Assembly: GCA_963840275.1 (NCBI GenBank)
Contig: CAWIYK010000007.1
Span: 930,001 to 994,000, forward strand
Length of the DNA: 64,000 bases
Origin: Actinophytocola sp963840275
GTDB lineage: Bacteria; Actinomycetota; Actinomycetes; Mycobacteriales; Pseudonocardiaceae
Direction of reading: 5' to 3'
The translations under genes and the position numbers were made by a program. This document shows positions 25,845-34,275 of this stretch, in pieces (position 1 is the stretch's first letter; every line of letters starts with the position of its first letter). The notes below the pieces were generated by a model. The model saw only the letters and a program-made list of their open reading frames with translations, had not been told where the DNA came from and ran no database searches.

Positions 25845-26449
25845 CCAAGCTGTTGGTGGCATCCCGCAACGCCAAGAAGCTGGCGGAGATGCGGCGGATC
25901 ATCGAGCGCGCCGGCATCGAGGGCGTCGAGGCGGTCGGCCTCGACGAGGTGCCGCCGTTCGCCGAGGCGCCGGAGACCGGCGCCAAGTTCGAGGACAACG
26001 CGGTCGTCAAGGCCCGCGACGCCGTGGCGGCCACCGGCCTCCCCACGGTCGCCGACGACTCCGGCATCGAGGTCGACGCGCTGAACGGCATGCCCGGTGT
26101 GCTGTCCGCCCGGTGGGCCGGCAGTGGGCGGTCCGACACCGCGAACCTCGAGCTGGTGCTCGACCAGCTGACCGATGTGCCGGACGACCGGCTCGGCGCC
26201 GCGTTCGTGTGCGCGACCGCGCTGGTGCTGACGGACGGCACGGAGATCGTGGTACGCGGTGTCTGGCCGGGGGCCATCGTGCGCAAACCCAGAGGCACCA
26301 ACGGTTTCGGCTACGACCCGATCTTCGTGCCGGAAGGCGAGACACGGACCTCCGCGGAGCTGCTCACGGAGGAGAAGGACGCGATCTCGCATCGCGGGCG
26401 CGCGCTTTCCCTGCTGCTGCCGCATCTGCGCAGCCTCGGGGTCCGCTGA
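25841..26449 (+). CDS. rdgB: dITP/XTP pyrophosphatase (RdgB/HAM1)
   Basis: The enzyme removes non-canonical purine nucleoside triphosphates. The 202-aa protein has LLVASRNAKKLAEM, ADDSGIEVDALNGMPGVLSARWAG and the C-terminal GFGYDPIFVPEGE and SHRGRAL. The start is GTG 25841, coupled to rph as in M. tuberculosis Rv1340-Rv1341. Confidence 0.97.
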   Translation: MTKLLVASRNAKKLAEMRRIIERAGIEGVEAVGLDEVPPFAEAPETGAKFEDNAVVKARDAVAATGLPTVADDSGIEVDALNGMPGVLSARWAGSGRSDTANLELVLDQLTDVPDDRLGAAFVCATALVLTDGTEIVVRGVWPGAIVRKPRGTNGFGYDPIFVPEGETRTSAELLTEEKDAISHRGRALSLLLPHLRSLGVR

Positions 26450-26458
26450 GGCGGTCCG

Positions 26459-26845
26459 ATGGCGCGACTCCATGACATCGTCTTCGACTGCGCCAACCCC
26501 GCGGCGACGGCTCGCTTCTGGGCCACGGCGCTGGACGGTTATGCCGTCGCCCCGTACGACGATGCGGAACTCGCACGCCTGCGCGGGCTGGGGATCACCA
26601 GTACCGAAGACGACCCGACTGTGCTCGTCGAGCCGGTGGACGGGGGACCTCGGCTGTTTTTCCAGCTCGTGCCGGAGGCCAAGCGCGTGAAGAACCGCGT
26701 GCACCTGGATTTGCACGCCGCGGACCCGGAGGCGGAGATCCAGCGCCTGACCGCTCTCGGCGCGACCGTTCACGCCAGGTACCCGGGTCACATCATGTTG
26801 ACCGATCCCGAAGGCAACGAGTTCTGCCTGTCCCGGCCGGTGTGA
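26459..26845 (+). CDS. VOC family protein (glyoxalase/bleomycin-resistance fold)
   Basis: The 128-aa protein has the paired beta-alpha-beta-beta-beta halves of the VOC superfamily: MARLHDIVFDCANPAATARFW, then VHLDLHAADPEAEIQRL and LTDPEGNEFCL. Possible metal ligands are the His in LHDIVF, His in VHLDL and Glu in GNEFCL. The function is open (glyoxalase-like, dioxygenase or antibiotic binding). It follows rdgB by 9 bases. Confidence 0.83.
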   Translation: MARLHDIVFDCANPAATARFWATALDGYAVAPYDDAELARLRGLGITSTEDDPTVLVEPVDGGPRLFFQLVPEAKRVKNRVHLDLHAADPEAEIQRLTALGATVHARYPGHIMLTDPEGNEFCLSRPV

Positions 26846-26850
26846 TCGGG

Positions 26851-26940
26851 CCGGCCTCCGGCCCCCGGGTTCTACGCTACGGCAACCCACCGACAGTTCC
26901 GGCTTCCTGAGTGCCGACTGTCCACAGGCTACGGCGTCAG
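26851..26940. repeat. Repeat element B1: left half only
   Basis: Only the left terminus of the family is present: ccggcctccggcccccgg, a variant ttctacgctacgg, an outward minus-strand motif at 26874-26896 (CTGTCGGTG-N8-TAGCGT) and one CTGTCCACA box at 26918-26926. No matching right end follows before the complete element B2 begins about 40 bp later. It reads as a truncated copy beside an intact one. Confidence 0.65.
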
Positions 26941-26978
26941 CCAAGCGTGCCAGCCAAACCGGCTTGGCCCAGTCGCCG

Positions 26979-27147
26979 GCGTGGCCGCTGGCCCCCTCGA
27001 ACCACGCTACCGCAAGACACCGACAACACCCGCCGCGCCAAGTGTCTCCTGTGGACAACTAACACGTTGTGGACAACTCCGTGCGACGCAACCGAAAGTG
27101 TCGGTGCCCGAAGGTAGTGTGGATTCCGGGGGCCGGAGGCCGCCGGG
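26979..27147. repeat. Repeat element B2: complete copy
   Basis: The termini are ggccccctcgaaccacgcta on the left and ggtagtgtggattccggggg then ccggaggcc on the right. Outward motifs occur at 27004-27026 on the minus strand (TTGTCGGTG-N8-TAGCGT, a perfect consensus match) and 27098-27120 on the plus strand (GTGTCGGTG-N8-TAGTGT). Two DnaA-box-like sites in reverse orientation, TGTGGACAA, lie at 27050-27058 and 27068-27076, 18 bp apart exactly as in element A. No ORF. Confidence 0.8.
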
Positions 27148-27313
27148 CCGCCGGTGGTGGCGGGCGGGTGGCCCGGGCGAACCGTTCCGAGCGCCCGCGA
27201 GTGAACGACGCACCACGGGCCGCGGTGCTGACGTGAGAGCCGACCCACCGACCCCGGCGGCTCGGCGCGCAGCATGACGAGCGCATCGCTGTAGTGGGTG
27301 AGAGCCGGGTCAG

Positions 27314-27482
27314 GCGTGGCCTCCGGCCCCCGGAATCCACGCTACGGCAAGACACCGACAATCCCGCCCGCCGAAGACTCAGTTGTCCACAGCCAACCGA
27401 ACTGTCCACAGCGGACCGCCCCAGCGCCCGAAACTGTCGGTCCTGTCGACTAGCATGGAAACCGGGGGCCGGAGGCCAACCG
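27314..27482. repeat. Repeat element C: complete copy
   Basis: The left end is ggcctccggcccccggaatc then cacgctacgg; the right end is gactagcatggaaaccgggg then gccggaggcc. Outward motifs: 27339-27361 on the minus strand (TTGTCGGTG-N8-TAGCGT, perfect) and 27434-27456 on the plus strand (CTGTCGGTC-N8-TAGCAT). DnaA-box-like TTGTCCACA is at 27383-27391 and CTGTCCACA at 27402-27410, 19 bp apart. It lies between B2 and the 3' end of the serine hydrolase gene. Confidence 0.8.
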
Positions 27483-27545
27483 GGCAAGCCGTTGCGCGCC
27501 GACCGAGCAAAACCGTTGCGCGCCAAGCGATCCGAACACGACCCA

Positions 27546-28481
27546 TCACGCAGCCGGCAGTCCGCCGTTCAACGCGCCGGCCGCGGCAGTGACCGAGGCC
27601 GCGCACGGATCCCACCCCGACCCGAGCGGATGTTCGGTCAGCAGCACCACGACGTAGCGCCAGTTCGCGCCGACCAGCCCGGTGCTGTGCAGCACCATCG
27701 CATGGTCGTTGTTGCCCCAACCCTGCTTGATCGCCCACTGGACGTTCAGCCCGTCGGGAATGCCGAAGTGTTGGTCGAAACCGTCGGCGGCGTACTGCGG
27801 CGCCTGCGCGATCGCGTCGACGACCAGCGTGTGGTCCTCCGACGGCAGGTTGTTCATGACGTACTGGTACACGAGCACCATGTCGTGCGCGGTGATCCGC
27901 ACCTCGCCCCACTTGCCGGGGCTCTCGGGCGGTTCGGTGCCGGTGAGCCCGATCAACGCCACGGTCCTGGTGACGATGTCCGGCCGGCCGCCCTTGACCC
28001 AGAACGAGCTGGCGGTGTCGTCATCGCTGACCGACAGCATGCGGGCGAGCCGCTGCCGCTCACTCGCGGAGGCGCCCCGGTTCAGCGCGTCGATGGCGAT
28101 CATCAGCTTGACCAGCGACGCGGACCGGAACTGCCGGTCGGCGTTCACCGACAGCAACTCGGCGCCCGTGACCCGGTCGAACACCACCGCGCCGAGCGTC
28201 GTGTTCGGCTCGACCCCGGTCGCCGCCTGCTCCACCAGCGTGGGGTTGATCGGCGCCGGCATCGGGCCCTTGGCGTTCGGCTCCGGGGCCGGACTCGGAC
28301 TCGGAACCGTGACCGCCACGGTCGGCGGCAGTGCCGGGGTGGCCTCCGGCGCCGGGACGGCCAGGATCACCGGCTCGCCGACCGACGCGGTCGGCTTCGC
28401 CCCACAGGCCCCAGTTGCGAGCACGACCCCCAGCACGGTGCCGGCGAGTGCCACCCGGCGAGCCGCTGCATTGTTGAGCAT
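27546..28481 (-). CDS. Serine hydrolase lipoprotein (class A beta-lactamase-like)
   Basis: The 311-aa protein has a lipoprotein signal (VALAGTVLGVVLATGAC, lipobox Cys at residue 26), a Pro-rich spacer and a beta-lactamase/transpeptidase-like domain. The SxxK nucleophile motif is ASLVKLM, followed by SVSDDDTASSFW at the SDN-like position. A clear KTG is not obvious, so a peptidoglycan-related or catalytically modified role is possible. ATG 28481 is preferred because the signal peptide begins there; an in-frame start at 28541 has no better support. Confidence 0.82.
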   Translation of the reverse strand: MLNNAAARRVALAGTVLGVVLATGACGAKPTASVGEPVILAVPAPEATPALPPTVAVTVPSPSPAPEPNAKGPMPAPINPTLVEQAATGVEPNTTLGAVVFDRVTGAELLSVNADRQFRSASLVKLMIAIDALNRGASASERQRLARMLSVSDDDTASSFWVKGGRPDIVTRTVALIGLTGTEPPESPGKWGEVRITAHDMVLVYQYVMNNLPSEDHTLVVDAIAQAPQYAADGFDQHFGIPDGLNVQWAIKQGWGNNDHAMVLHSTGLVGANWRYVVVLLTEHPLGSGWDPCAASVTAAAGALNGGLPAA

Positions 28482-28611
28482 GACTTGAATACGCCGTGCG
28501 GTTCGCCAAAGTTGACCCGGTTGGGTGGCAACTTTCCGCATGACTGTGACGTACGCGTGCGCGACCCGTCAGGTTGCCCGCGGTCTCGTCACAGTTGTGT
28601 GTCAGGCCATG

Positions 28612-29085
28612 TCACACCTTCAGGTCCTTGCGCAGCTTCGCTACGTGACCGGTCGCGCGCACGTTGTACATGGCCTTCTCGATCTTCCCCGCCGGGTCGA
28701 CGACGAACGTCGAGCGGATGACGCCGGTGATCGTGCGGCCGTAGTTCTGCTTCTCGCCGAACGCGCCCCACTCGGTGAGCACCGCGCGCGTCTCGTCGGA
28801 CAGCAGCGGGAACGTGAGGCCCTCGTCGGCGACGAACTTGGCGAGCTTCGCCGGCTTGTCCGGGGAGATGCCGAGGACGGTGAAGCCCGCGTCGTTCAGC
28901 TCCGTCAGGTTGTCGCGGAAGTCGCAGGCCTGCTTGGTGCAGCCCGGCGTGCCGGCGGAGGGGTAGAAGTAGACGACCACGTGCTTGCCGCGGAAGTCGG
29001 ACAGGGCGACCTCGTCGCCGTTGCTGTCGGGAAGCCGGAAGTCGGGGGCCGCGTCGCCCTCGGCGAGTCGTTTCTGGTCGCTCAT
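28612..29085 (-). CDS. bcp: Thioredoxin-dependent thiol peroxidase (BCP-type peroxiredoxin)
   Basis: It reduces peroxides with thioredoxin. The 157-aa protein has the catalytic site YFYPSAGTPGCTKQACDFRD, with peroxidatic and resolving cysteines four residues apart, and GISPDKPAKLAKF. In the active-site PxxxT/SxxC the first Pro is kept. ATG 29085 is supported by length. The next lipoprotein gene lies 32 bases upstream on the same strand. Confidence 0.95.
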   Translation of the reverse strand: MSDQKRLAEGDAAPDFRLPDSNGDEVALSDFRGKHVVVYFYPSAGTPGCTKQACDFRDNLTELNDAGFTVLGISPDKPAKLAKFVADEGLTFPLLSDETRAVLTEWGAFGEKQNYGRTITGVIRSTFVVDPAGKIEKAMYNVRATGHVAKLRKDLKV

Positions 29086-29117
29086 GGCGGGGACGTTATC
29101 CGGTAGCACCGACAGAG

Positions 29118-29657
29118 TCAGACCGTGCCGTCGAAAATCGGGATCGCGTTCGCGGCGGACGACTGCGGCCGGACCGCCACCCGCACCACGCACTGCTCCG
29201 GCGGGACGCCGAACGCGACCGCGAACCGCAGCGTCTGGCTCGGCAGGACCTCGTCGATCGCGCCGACGACGCCGGTGTAGCCCTGGGTGGAGTCGATGAC
29301 CTGGTCGATGCCGACGCCGTCCGCGGTCGCCACGAACGACAGCTGCGCCGGCCGGTAGATCGTGCCGCTCTTGTTCTCGACCTCCATCGCGAACGCCACC
29401 GCCCGGTCCGCGCGCGGGTAGGCGGTGTCGGTCGGCGTGAACGACGTCGGCGCCGAGACCGTCAGCGTGATGCCGTCGCCGAGCGCCTTCGTGGTGGGAC
29501 CGGAGGGGCCGGTGGTGCCGTAGTCGGAGCGCTCGGCGGCCGCCGTCGGATCCGGGGTCTGCAGCGCCTGCTCGACGTTGTCGGCCGCACGCCCGGCGCC
29601 GCAGGCGGTCAGCACCAGCAGGACGCATGCCGCGACCGCAAGTCTGACCACTGGCAC
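29118..29657 (-). CDS. Lipoprotein with DUF4352-like domain
   Basis: The 179-aa protein has a lipoprotein signal (VVRLAVAACVLLVLTAC) with lipobox LTAC, then a disordered stretch and a beta-sandwich-type domain (VAFAMEVENKSGTIYRP...FAVAFGVPPE) resembling the Telokin-like DUF4352 family. Such proteins are exported and of unknown role. The start is GTG 29657. There is about 170 bp of upstream sequence without a gene. Confidence 0.8.
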   Translation of the reverse strand: MPVVRLAVAACVLLVLTACGAGRAADNVEQALQTPDPTAAAERSDYGTTGPSGPTTKALGDGITLTVSAPTSFTPTDTAYPRADRAVAFAMEVENKSGTIYRPAQLSFVATADGVGIDQVIDSTQGYTGVVGAIDEVLPSQTLRFAVAFGVPPEQCVVRVAVRPQSSAANAIPIFDGTV

Positions 29658-29830
29658 GGAGGGGGCCCCTTCCCGGGGGGAGGTGTACGTCTGAATGCAC
29701 TATGCCGGTGCGACGCATGGTGCAGGGTCTCGTTGCCGGAGCTGGTGTCGTGCCGTGGCCGAGCTGTGACCAGAGCGGCACCAGGAGTGATCGTCGACAC
29801 TCTCTGTTGATGACGGCCCGTCACCCAGGT

Positions 29831-30013
29831 TCATGCCGCCAGCGCGAAGAGGAGGATGAAGACGGCCACGGTCACGAGCCAGGTGGCGATCAGCCAGCCG
29901 AAGTCCCGCCACGGCGAGATCGCCTTGTTGTCCTCGCCGGGCACGTACACGCCGCGCGCCTCGAACCGGTCGACGAGCCGCAGCACGGCGCCCAGCGGTC
30001 GCGGTGCGCGCAT
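29831..30013 (-). CDS. Small single-pass membrane protein (60 aa)
   Basis: ATG 30013 is preceded by GGAAGGA at good spacing and opens a 60-codon frame: a basic cytoplasmic part (RPLGAVLRLVDRFEARGVY), a short acidic loop, then one hydrophobic helix (FGWLIATWLVTVAVFILLFA) at the C-terminus. It lies 37 bases after the sialidase stop on the same strand. I do not recognise the family. Good coding statistics and the ribosome site support it as real. Confidence 0.6.
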   Translation of the reverse strand: MRAPRPLGAVLRLVDRFEARGVYVPGEDNKAISPWRDFGWLIATWLVTVAVFILLFALAA

Positions 30014-30050
30014 GCGGTGTCCTTCCGGGTCGATCGGCAGGAGGATCGTG

Positions 30051-31187
30051 TCACGTGATGGGGCCGGAGGCGTAGTAGGCCTTGCAGACGTCCCCGTCGA
30101 AGTCGGTCGCGATCTCCAGGACGGACGTGTCGTCGGGCGAGACCAACAGGGACGGACTGAAGTTCCGGCATCCCTCGTTGTTGACCCCGGGGGTCGGCAC
30201 CGGAGCGTCGATCTCGCGCCAGGGCCCGACGCCACGCTGCTCGTTGACGAGGATCGCGGCCCCGTTGTTGGGCGCGTGGCTCCCGTCGGAGTTCACCAAC
30301 ATCTCGCTGACCAGCAGGATCGTACCGGCCGAGGTGACGTCGATGGTCGGCGTGTGCCGCGGATACTTGCCGTCCGTCGTGCGGACCCCCGTGCCCAGGT
30401 CGAAGGGATCCCCGTAGTTCCACCCGTCGGCGGACGTGCGGAAGTAGATCGAGCACAGCGGCTCGTCGAGGTTGCAGACCTCGTAGACCATGAAGTAGGT
30501 GCCGTCCGGCAGCTGTCGGACACCGGGCATCCCCGGCCGAACGAAGAAGTCGGTGCTCTTGACTGTGTCAACGTTGTCGGTCCAAGTGACCCCGTCCCTG
30601 GACCGGGCCTGAACGATCTTCTGGTCGTGGTTGGGCTTGTCCGACTCGTCGGCCCAGTGCACCACCAACTGCCCGTCGGCAGCCATGCTCAACTCGGGTT
30701 CCCAGGCGTTGTACCGATTCGGCGAAAGCCCCATGTCGGCGAGGAACGTCCACGTCGTTCCGTGATCCTGGGACTGCCACAAACGCTGCTTGACCTGCCG
30801 GTTCGCCTCGGCGACCTCCCACCCGGTGGTGGTGGCCCACAGGAGGGTGCCGGCGGGCAGCGCGCCGAGCGGGCGGGGCAGCTCGAACAGGGTGCCGCAG
30901 CACATCCCGTGCCCCCGTACCCCGTCCGGGTCGGCGATCGTGGAGATCTGCCGGAAGGAGGCGCCGCCGTCGGTGCTCTCGAGGATGATCCCGACGCTGT
31001 CGCTGCCGACGGTGGCGATCAACCGCCCGTTGGCGGCGCCACTGTGCTCGAGCCGAACGACACGTGGGTACGTGCCGGTGCCGTCGTAGATCACCTGGCG
31101 CTGCGGCACTTGGGCGCTGGCCTGCGGCGCAACCCCCAACAGCCCCGCCACCAGGACGAGAACAACCCCAACCCGCCCGAACCGCAT
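30051..31187 (-). CDS. Secreted sialidase-fold (BNR/Asp-box) exo-glycosidase-like protein
   Basis: The 378-aa protein begins with a Sec signal (VGVVLVLVAGLLGVAPQASA) and then has sialidase-type beta-propeller features. Asp-box motifs are STDGGASF and SQDHGTTW, with later propeller strands around SRDGVTWTDN and RTSADGWNYG. The catalytic Arg triad cannot be confirmed by eye, so glycosidase activity is inferred. ATG 31187 is the start that gives the signal peptide. Confidence 0.82.
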   Translation of the reverse strand: MRFGRVGVVLVLVAGLLGVAPQASAQVPQRQVIYDGTGTYPRVVRLEHSGAANGRLIATVGSDSVGIILESTDGGASFRQISTIADPDGVRGHGMCCGTLFELPRPLGALPAGTLLWATTTGWEVAEANRQVKQRLWQSQDHGTTWTFLADMGLSPNRYNAWEPELSMAADGQLVVHWADESDKPNHDQKIVQARSRDGVTWTDNVDTVKSTDFFVRPGMPGVRQLPDGTYFMVYEVCNLDEPLCSIYFRTSADGWNYGDPFDLGTGVRTTDGKYPRHTPTIDVTSAGTILLVSEMLVNSDGSHAPNNGAAILVNEQRGVGPWREIDAPVPTPGVNNEGCRNFSPSLLVSPDDTSVLEIATDFDGDVCKAYYASGPIT

Positions 31188-31303
31188 CCAGATCCGTCCC
31201 TGTGTCCACGTGATCACTGTCGGTGAGATGCTATCCAAGTCCGGCGCAGATGGCTTGATTTGGCGAGTAGGCGCGTCCGGCTACCCTGTGCTGGCAACAC
31301 CAG

Positions 31304-31377
31304 GGGGCCGTAGCCCAACAGGCAGAGGCACTGGATTTAGGTTCCAGCCAGTGAGGGTTCGACTCCCTTCGGCCCCA
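31304..31377 (+). tRNA. tRNA gene, anticodon UAG by position, short variable loop
   Basis: A cloverleaf folds well: acceptor GGGGCCG/CGGCCCC, a D arm around GCCC...GGC, anticodon stem CTGGA/TCCAG with loop TTTAGGT, and T arm GAGGG-TTCGACT-CCCTT, with discriminator A and CC following. The anticodon read at 34-36 is UAG, which would decode the Leu codon CUA. Bacterial tRNA-Leu normally has a long variable arm, and this one is only about 5 nt. The amino-acid identity is therefore doubtful. Its 3' half is copied at 33342-33399. Confidence 0.75.
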
Positions 31378-31393
31378 CCGCTCTGACCAGTCA
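31337..31393 (+). repeat. Direct repeat, left copy (tRNA 3' half plus flank)
   Basis: This stretch runs from the anticodon loop through the tRNA 3' end into ctctgaccag. It matches 33342-33399 at most positions, including cagtgagggttcgactc and ctctgaccag. Such duplication is what site-specific integration into a tRNA 3' end leaves behind (attL/attR). No integrase is present. Confidence 0.6.
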
Positions 31394-31631
31394 TAACGGT
31401 CGGCGTGCTGACAGCGCCATGAATAACACGCCGCCCTTACGTTCATCCATGCCGAAATCATTTGTGTCGATCTTCGCGATCGGAGAGCACGGTGGAGAGC
31501 GTCTCCGTACTGAGTGAGCGGCGCGATTGGCTATCGCGATGAATCCCGCTGTGGAGGGCTTGGCAATCTGAGGGCGCGTTGCCAATGCCACCACGTTCCA
31601 GCGAGCCTGGCTCAGGAAGGTCTCCGGGAGT
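31378..31631. other. Non-coding gap between tRNA and ATPase gene
   Basis: About 250 bp, visibly lower in GC than the core region. I see no ORF with a ribosome site and no convincing terminator. It holds only short frames with no recognisable motif. Confidence 0.4.
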
Positions 31632-33071
31632 TCAGTTCCGCCATGCCGCGATGATCTCCTCGGGGCCGAAGGATGCGGCCAGCGGTAGTCCTTCCTCGAC
31701 GCCGTTGCGGGAGACTGCGACTAGCGGAGTGGTGTGGTCGCGCCCAGGTACCGACATGGATCCGGCGAGCAGGCTTTCCAACTCACGTTGGCCGAAGCGT
31801 TCGGTTTCCAGCCACTTGATGGAGCCGGTGAAGGCGATGCGGGTCGCTGTGGGCTCGCGGTCCGCGCCTATAAGGTCGATCTCCGGGTTGTTCTGCCGGT
31901 TCCACCAGCCGCCAACCACTTCCGCGCCGGACAGCCGATCGTCGGGCAGGAGCCGTTCGAGGCTGGCACGGACAACTGGCTCGACTGCGCGGCCGCGCCA
32001 GGATGGCCAGGATCGTTCGAGTCGTGCTGCGACCAAGTCGCCGCGGCCGCGCTCGACTTCGGCGATGCCGCGCTGCAGGAAGGCGAGCCAGAACCGCAGG
32101 TACGGATCCTCGATCCGGTAGCGCTTGTTCTTGTTGTCCGGGCGGGTGGCAAGGGGGGTGTCGGTGGCGACGATGCGCTTGGCGGTCAGGGTATTCAGGA
32201 TGGGGGCGAGGGTGCCGGAGGGGATCGGGTTTCCGACGCCGATGCGATTGGCGATCGTGCCGAAGGTGCGTTCGCCGGCTCCGATCGCCTCTAGTGCTGA
32301 GCGGCTGTGCGATGGCTCGGGGACTTCGCCGAGTAGAGAGAGTTCGCCGGCCATCAGCAGCGGGGATAGCGGGTCGGCGAGCTGGTCGCGCAGAAACCCG
32401 GTGCGGCTGGTGCCTGGCGCCCAGCGTTGGACGATTTCGGGGAAGCCACCGGTGATCAGGAATGCGTCGATGGCCTCGGCCGGGTCGAGGTCAGTCATCT
32501 CCCGCACGTCGGCGGGGTCGAGCGGACGGACGAGCATTCGCGCGGCGCGGCCGTGAAAGGGGCGTCCGTACTCCTGGAGGGACGCCATCATTGACAGATC
32601 GCTACCGACCAGTAGCAGGAGTACAGGCTTGGGCGACAGGTATCGATCCCAGACGGTCTGCAGGGCGCCCTCGAACTCGCGATCCTGCTCGACCAGCCAG
32701 GGGACCTCGTCAAGGACGATGATGCTGGGGGTCTGCTCGGGTACGGCGATTGACAGGGCTCGGAGTGTCTGGTTCCAGTCGGCGCCGGCAGCTCCGGCGA
32801 CCAGATCGGCGCCGGGCAGGGCGGACTGGGCGAGCGCGGCGGTGAAGTCGGCGCGCTCAGCGGCTGGATTGCGGCCGCGGGATGCCTGGAAAACCACGTA
32901 CGGCACGCCAGAGCGGTCGCAGAACTCCTGGACCAGCCGGGACTTGCCGACCCTTCGGCGGCCGGTGACGATGACGGCCTGTCCGGGGGTTGTCGCGATC
33001 CCGTCGTGGACCAGGCGAAGCTGCCTGTCCAGCAGTGCAAGATCATTGGTGCGTCCTCGGAACGCCGTCAC
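31632..33071 (-). CDS. AAA+ ATPase with DUF234 (PD-(D/E)XK-like) C-terminal domain
   Basis: The 479-aa protein has Walker A VTGRRRVGKSRLV, Walker B SIIVLDEVPWL, a sensor-like LLLVGSDLSMM and a winged-helix-like middle. The C-terminus matches DUF234, a nuclease-fold domain (NPEIDLIGADR followed by FTGSIKWL, fitting the D...xxK pattern). These ATPases are common in archaea and mobile DNA and their role is unsettled. The start is GTG 33071 with GGGG upstream, or TTG 33077. It is the only gene between the two tRNA-derived repeats. Confidence 0.82.
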   Translation of the reverse strand: MTAFRGRTNDLALLDRQLRLVHDGIATTPGQAVIVTGRRRVGKSRLVQEFCDRSGVPYVVFQASRGRNPAAERADFTAALAQSALPGADLVAGAAGADWNQTLRALSIAVPEQTPSIIVLDEVPWLVEQDREFEGALQTVWDRYLSPKPVLLLLVGSDLSMMASLQEYGRPFHGRAARMLVRPLDPADVREMTDLDPAEAIDAFLITGGFPEIVQRWAPGTSRTGFLRDQLADPLSPLLMAGELSLLGEVPEPSHSRSALEAIGAGERTFGTIANRIGVGNPIPSGTLAPILNTLTAKRIVATDTPLATRPDNKNKRYRIEDPYLRFWLAFLQRGIAEVERGRGDLVAARLERSWPSWRGRAVEPVVRASLERLLPDDRLSGAEVVGGWWNRQNNPEIDLIGADREPTATRIAFTGSIKWLETERFGQRELESLLAGSMSVPGRDHTTPLVAVSRNGVEEGLPLAASFGPEEIIAAWRN

Positions 33072-34275
33072 AGTCAACCCCGATCTAAGTATGAGTACAT
33101 ATTACTTAGACTGGATCTTACTTTACTGCGGAGCATCGGCGCGAAGTAGAGAGGATACGCGTGGTCACGTAACGTGACTAGCCCGGTTGGGTTGCTTCCT
33201 CCTGACTGGGGCGACGGCCAATCCTCGTTGGGTGCGGGATTGGGTGCGAACACCCGCCCCCTGGTGCCTCAGATTCCGTGATCCACTACTCGACGCTCGC
33301 TGTCCGCCATGGTTGCCAGTGATGCGACCTTCTGTAGTTGATTAGGTCCAGACAGTGAGGGTTCGACTCTCTTCGGCTCCACCACCTCTGACCAGCGTAA
33401 ACGGACATTTGCAAGATCACGTAACTTGATCTTTTGGTGCGAGTAGTTTCGCGGCCGTCCTGGAGCGGAGGGGCCGATCGGATTCATGCAGCCATATCGC
33501 GGCGCGTGTCGGCCGATGATCGTGTGAGCACGTGTGGTCATGGGGGATGGCTCGGGTGAGCTGCCGGTGTCGAGTCCAATCTTTTCGACGACGAACAAAT
33601 CGGCGGTGTCGAGGAAGTTCGTAGCCGCGACCGAGACCACCGTGGCCGAGTTGCCGAAGTGTCCATAGTGGACCTGGCAGATGGCTGTGTCAGCATTGGG
33701 GAACACCGCTGCAGGACGTGATCAAGTCGCCATGGCTGGTGCGATTCGCCGAAGCTATGATTGGAGACGACAAGCCTCGCAGTTGAGTATGACTCAGGCG
33801 TGCCTATCAGGTGAATGCTAACCGAATATGGTCTCGAGTGTCGTTGTTGATTCTCAGGATATAGTCAGCAGTCGTAGCCCTGATGTGTCATCTGCGCCTG
33901 CGCCGTCAGCTAAGTCACGAAACTCGGGGTTAGTACGATTCCGGGCCGTCGATACTCGACGCTGGCGAGACGAGGCAGTGCCACGCCGGGCCGCCGCGGC
34001 TGGATCTTGGGGTGAGGTGTGTTGGCGGTGTGGGGATGTAGGCCTCCGCTGGACGGCACCGGACGGCGGCAACACTGGTGGCGGCCTTTGAAGGCGGTGT
34101 GACCCGACGTTCCGGCAGGTCCTCCTGGTGTGGTGTACGGCGTGCGCGTGCGGCCCGAGAGCCCAACGGATCAGTGGATTAGGCCGGATGGACGTGTCTG
34201 TATACCCGGAGAGTCGTACCGTAGGGTTTGCGCACAACTTCCGGGTGGAACAACCAGCGATGAAGCGAGCGCAGC
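33072..34275. other. Gene-poor, lower-GC stretch beyond the ATPase gene
   Basis: This 1.2 kb has no confident gene. It holds the right tRNA-derived repeat (33342-33399), two related palindromes, GTCACGTAACGTGAC (33164-33178) and AAGATCA-N7-TGATCTT (33413-33433), and an open frame on the minus strand at 33269-33706 whose N-terminal part (QVHYGHFGNSATVVSVAATN) looks coding but matches nothing I know. It probably includes degraded island remnants and the permease promoter. Confidence 0.4.
33342..33399 (+). repeat. Direct repeat, right copy (partial tRNA 3' half)
   Basis: A diverged copy of the tRNA 3' half: ttaggtcca, cagtgagggttcgactc, tcttcggctccacc, then cctctgaccagcg. The T arm has a mismatch and there is no 5' half, so it is not a functional tRNA. 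Together with 31337-31393 it encloses about 2 kb containing the ATPase gene. Confidence 0.6.

Noticed and set aside
29699..30058. 118-codon plus-strand frame upstream of the lipoprotein gene
   Set aside because: It is antisense to a better-supported 60-aa membrane protein with a good ribosome site and shows no domain.
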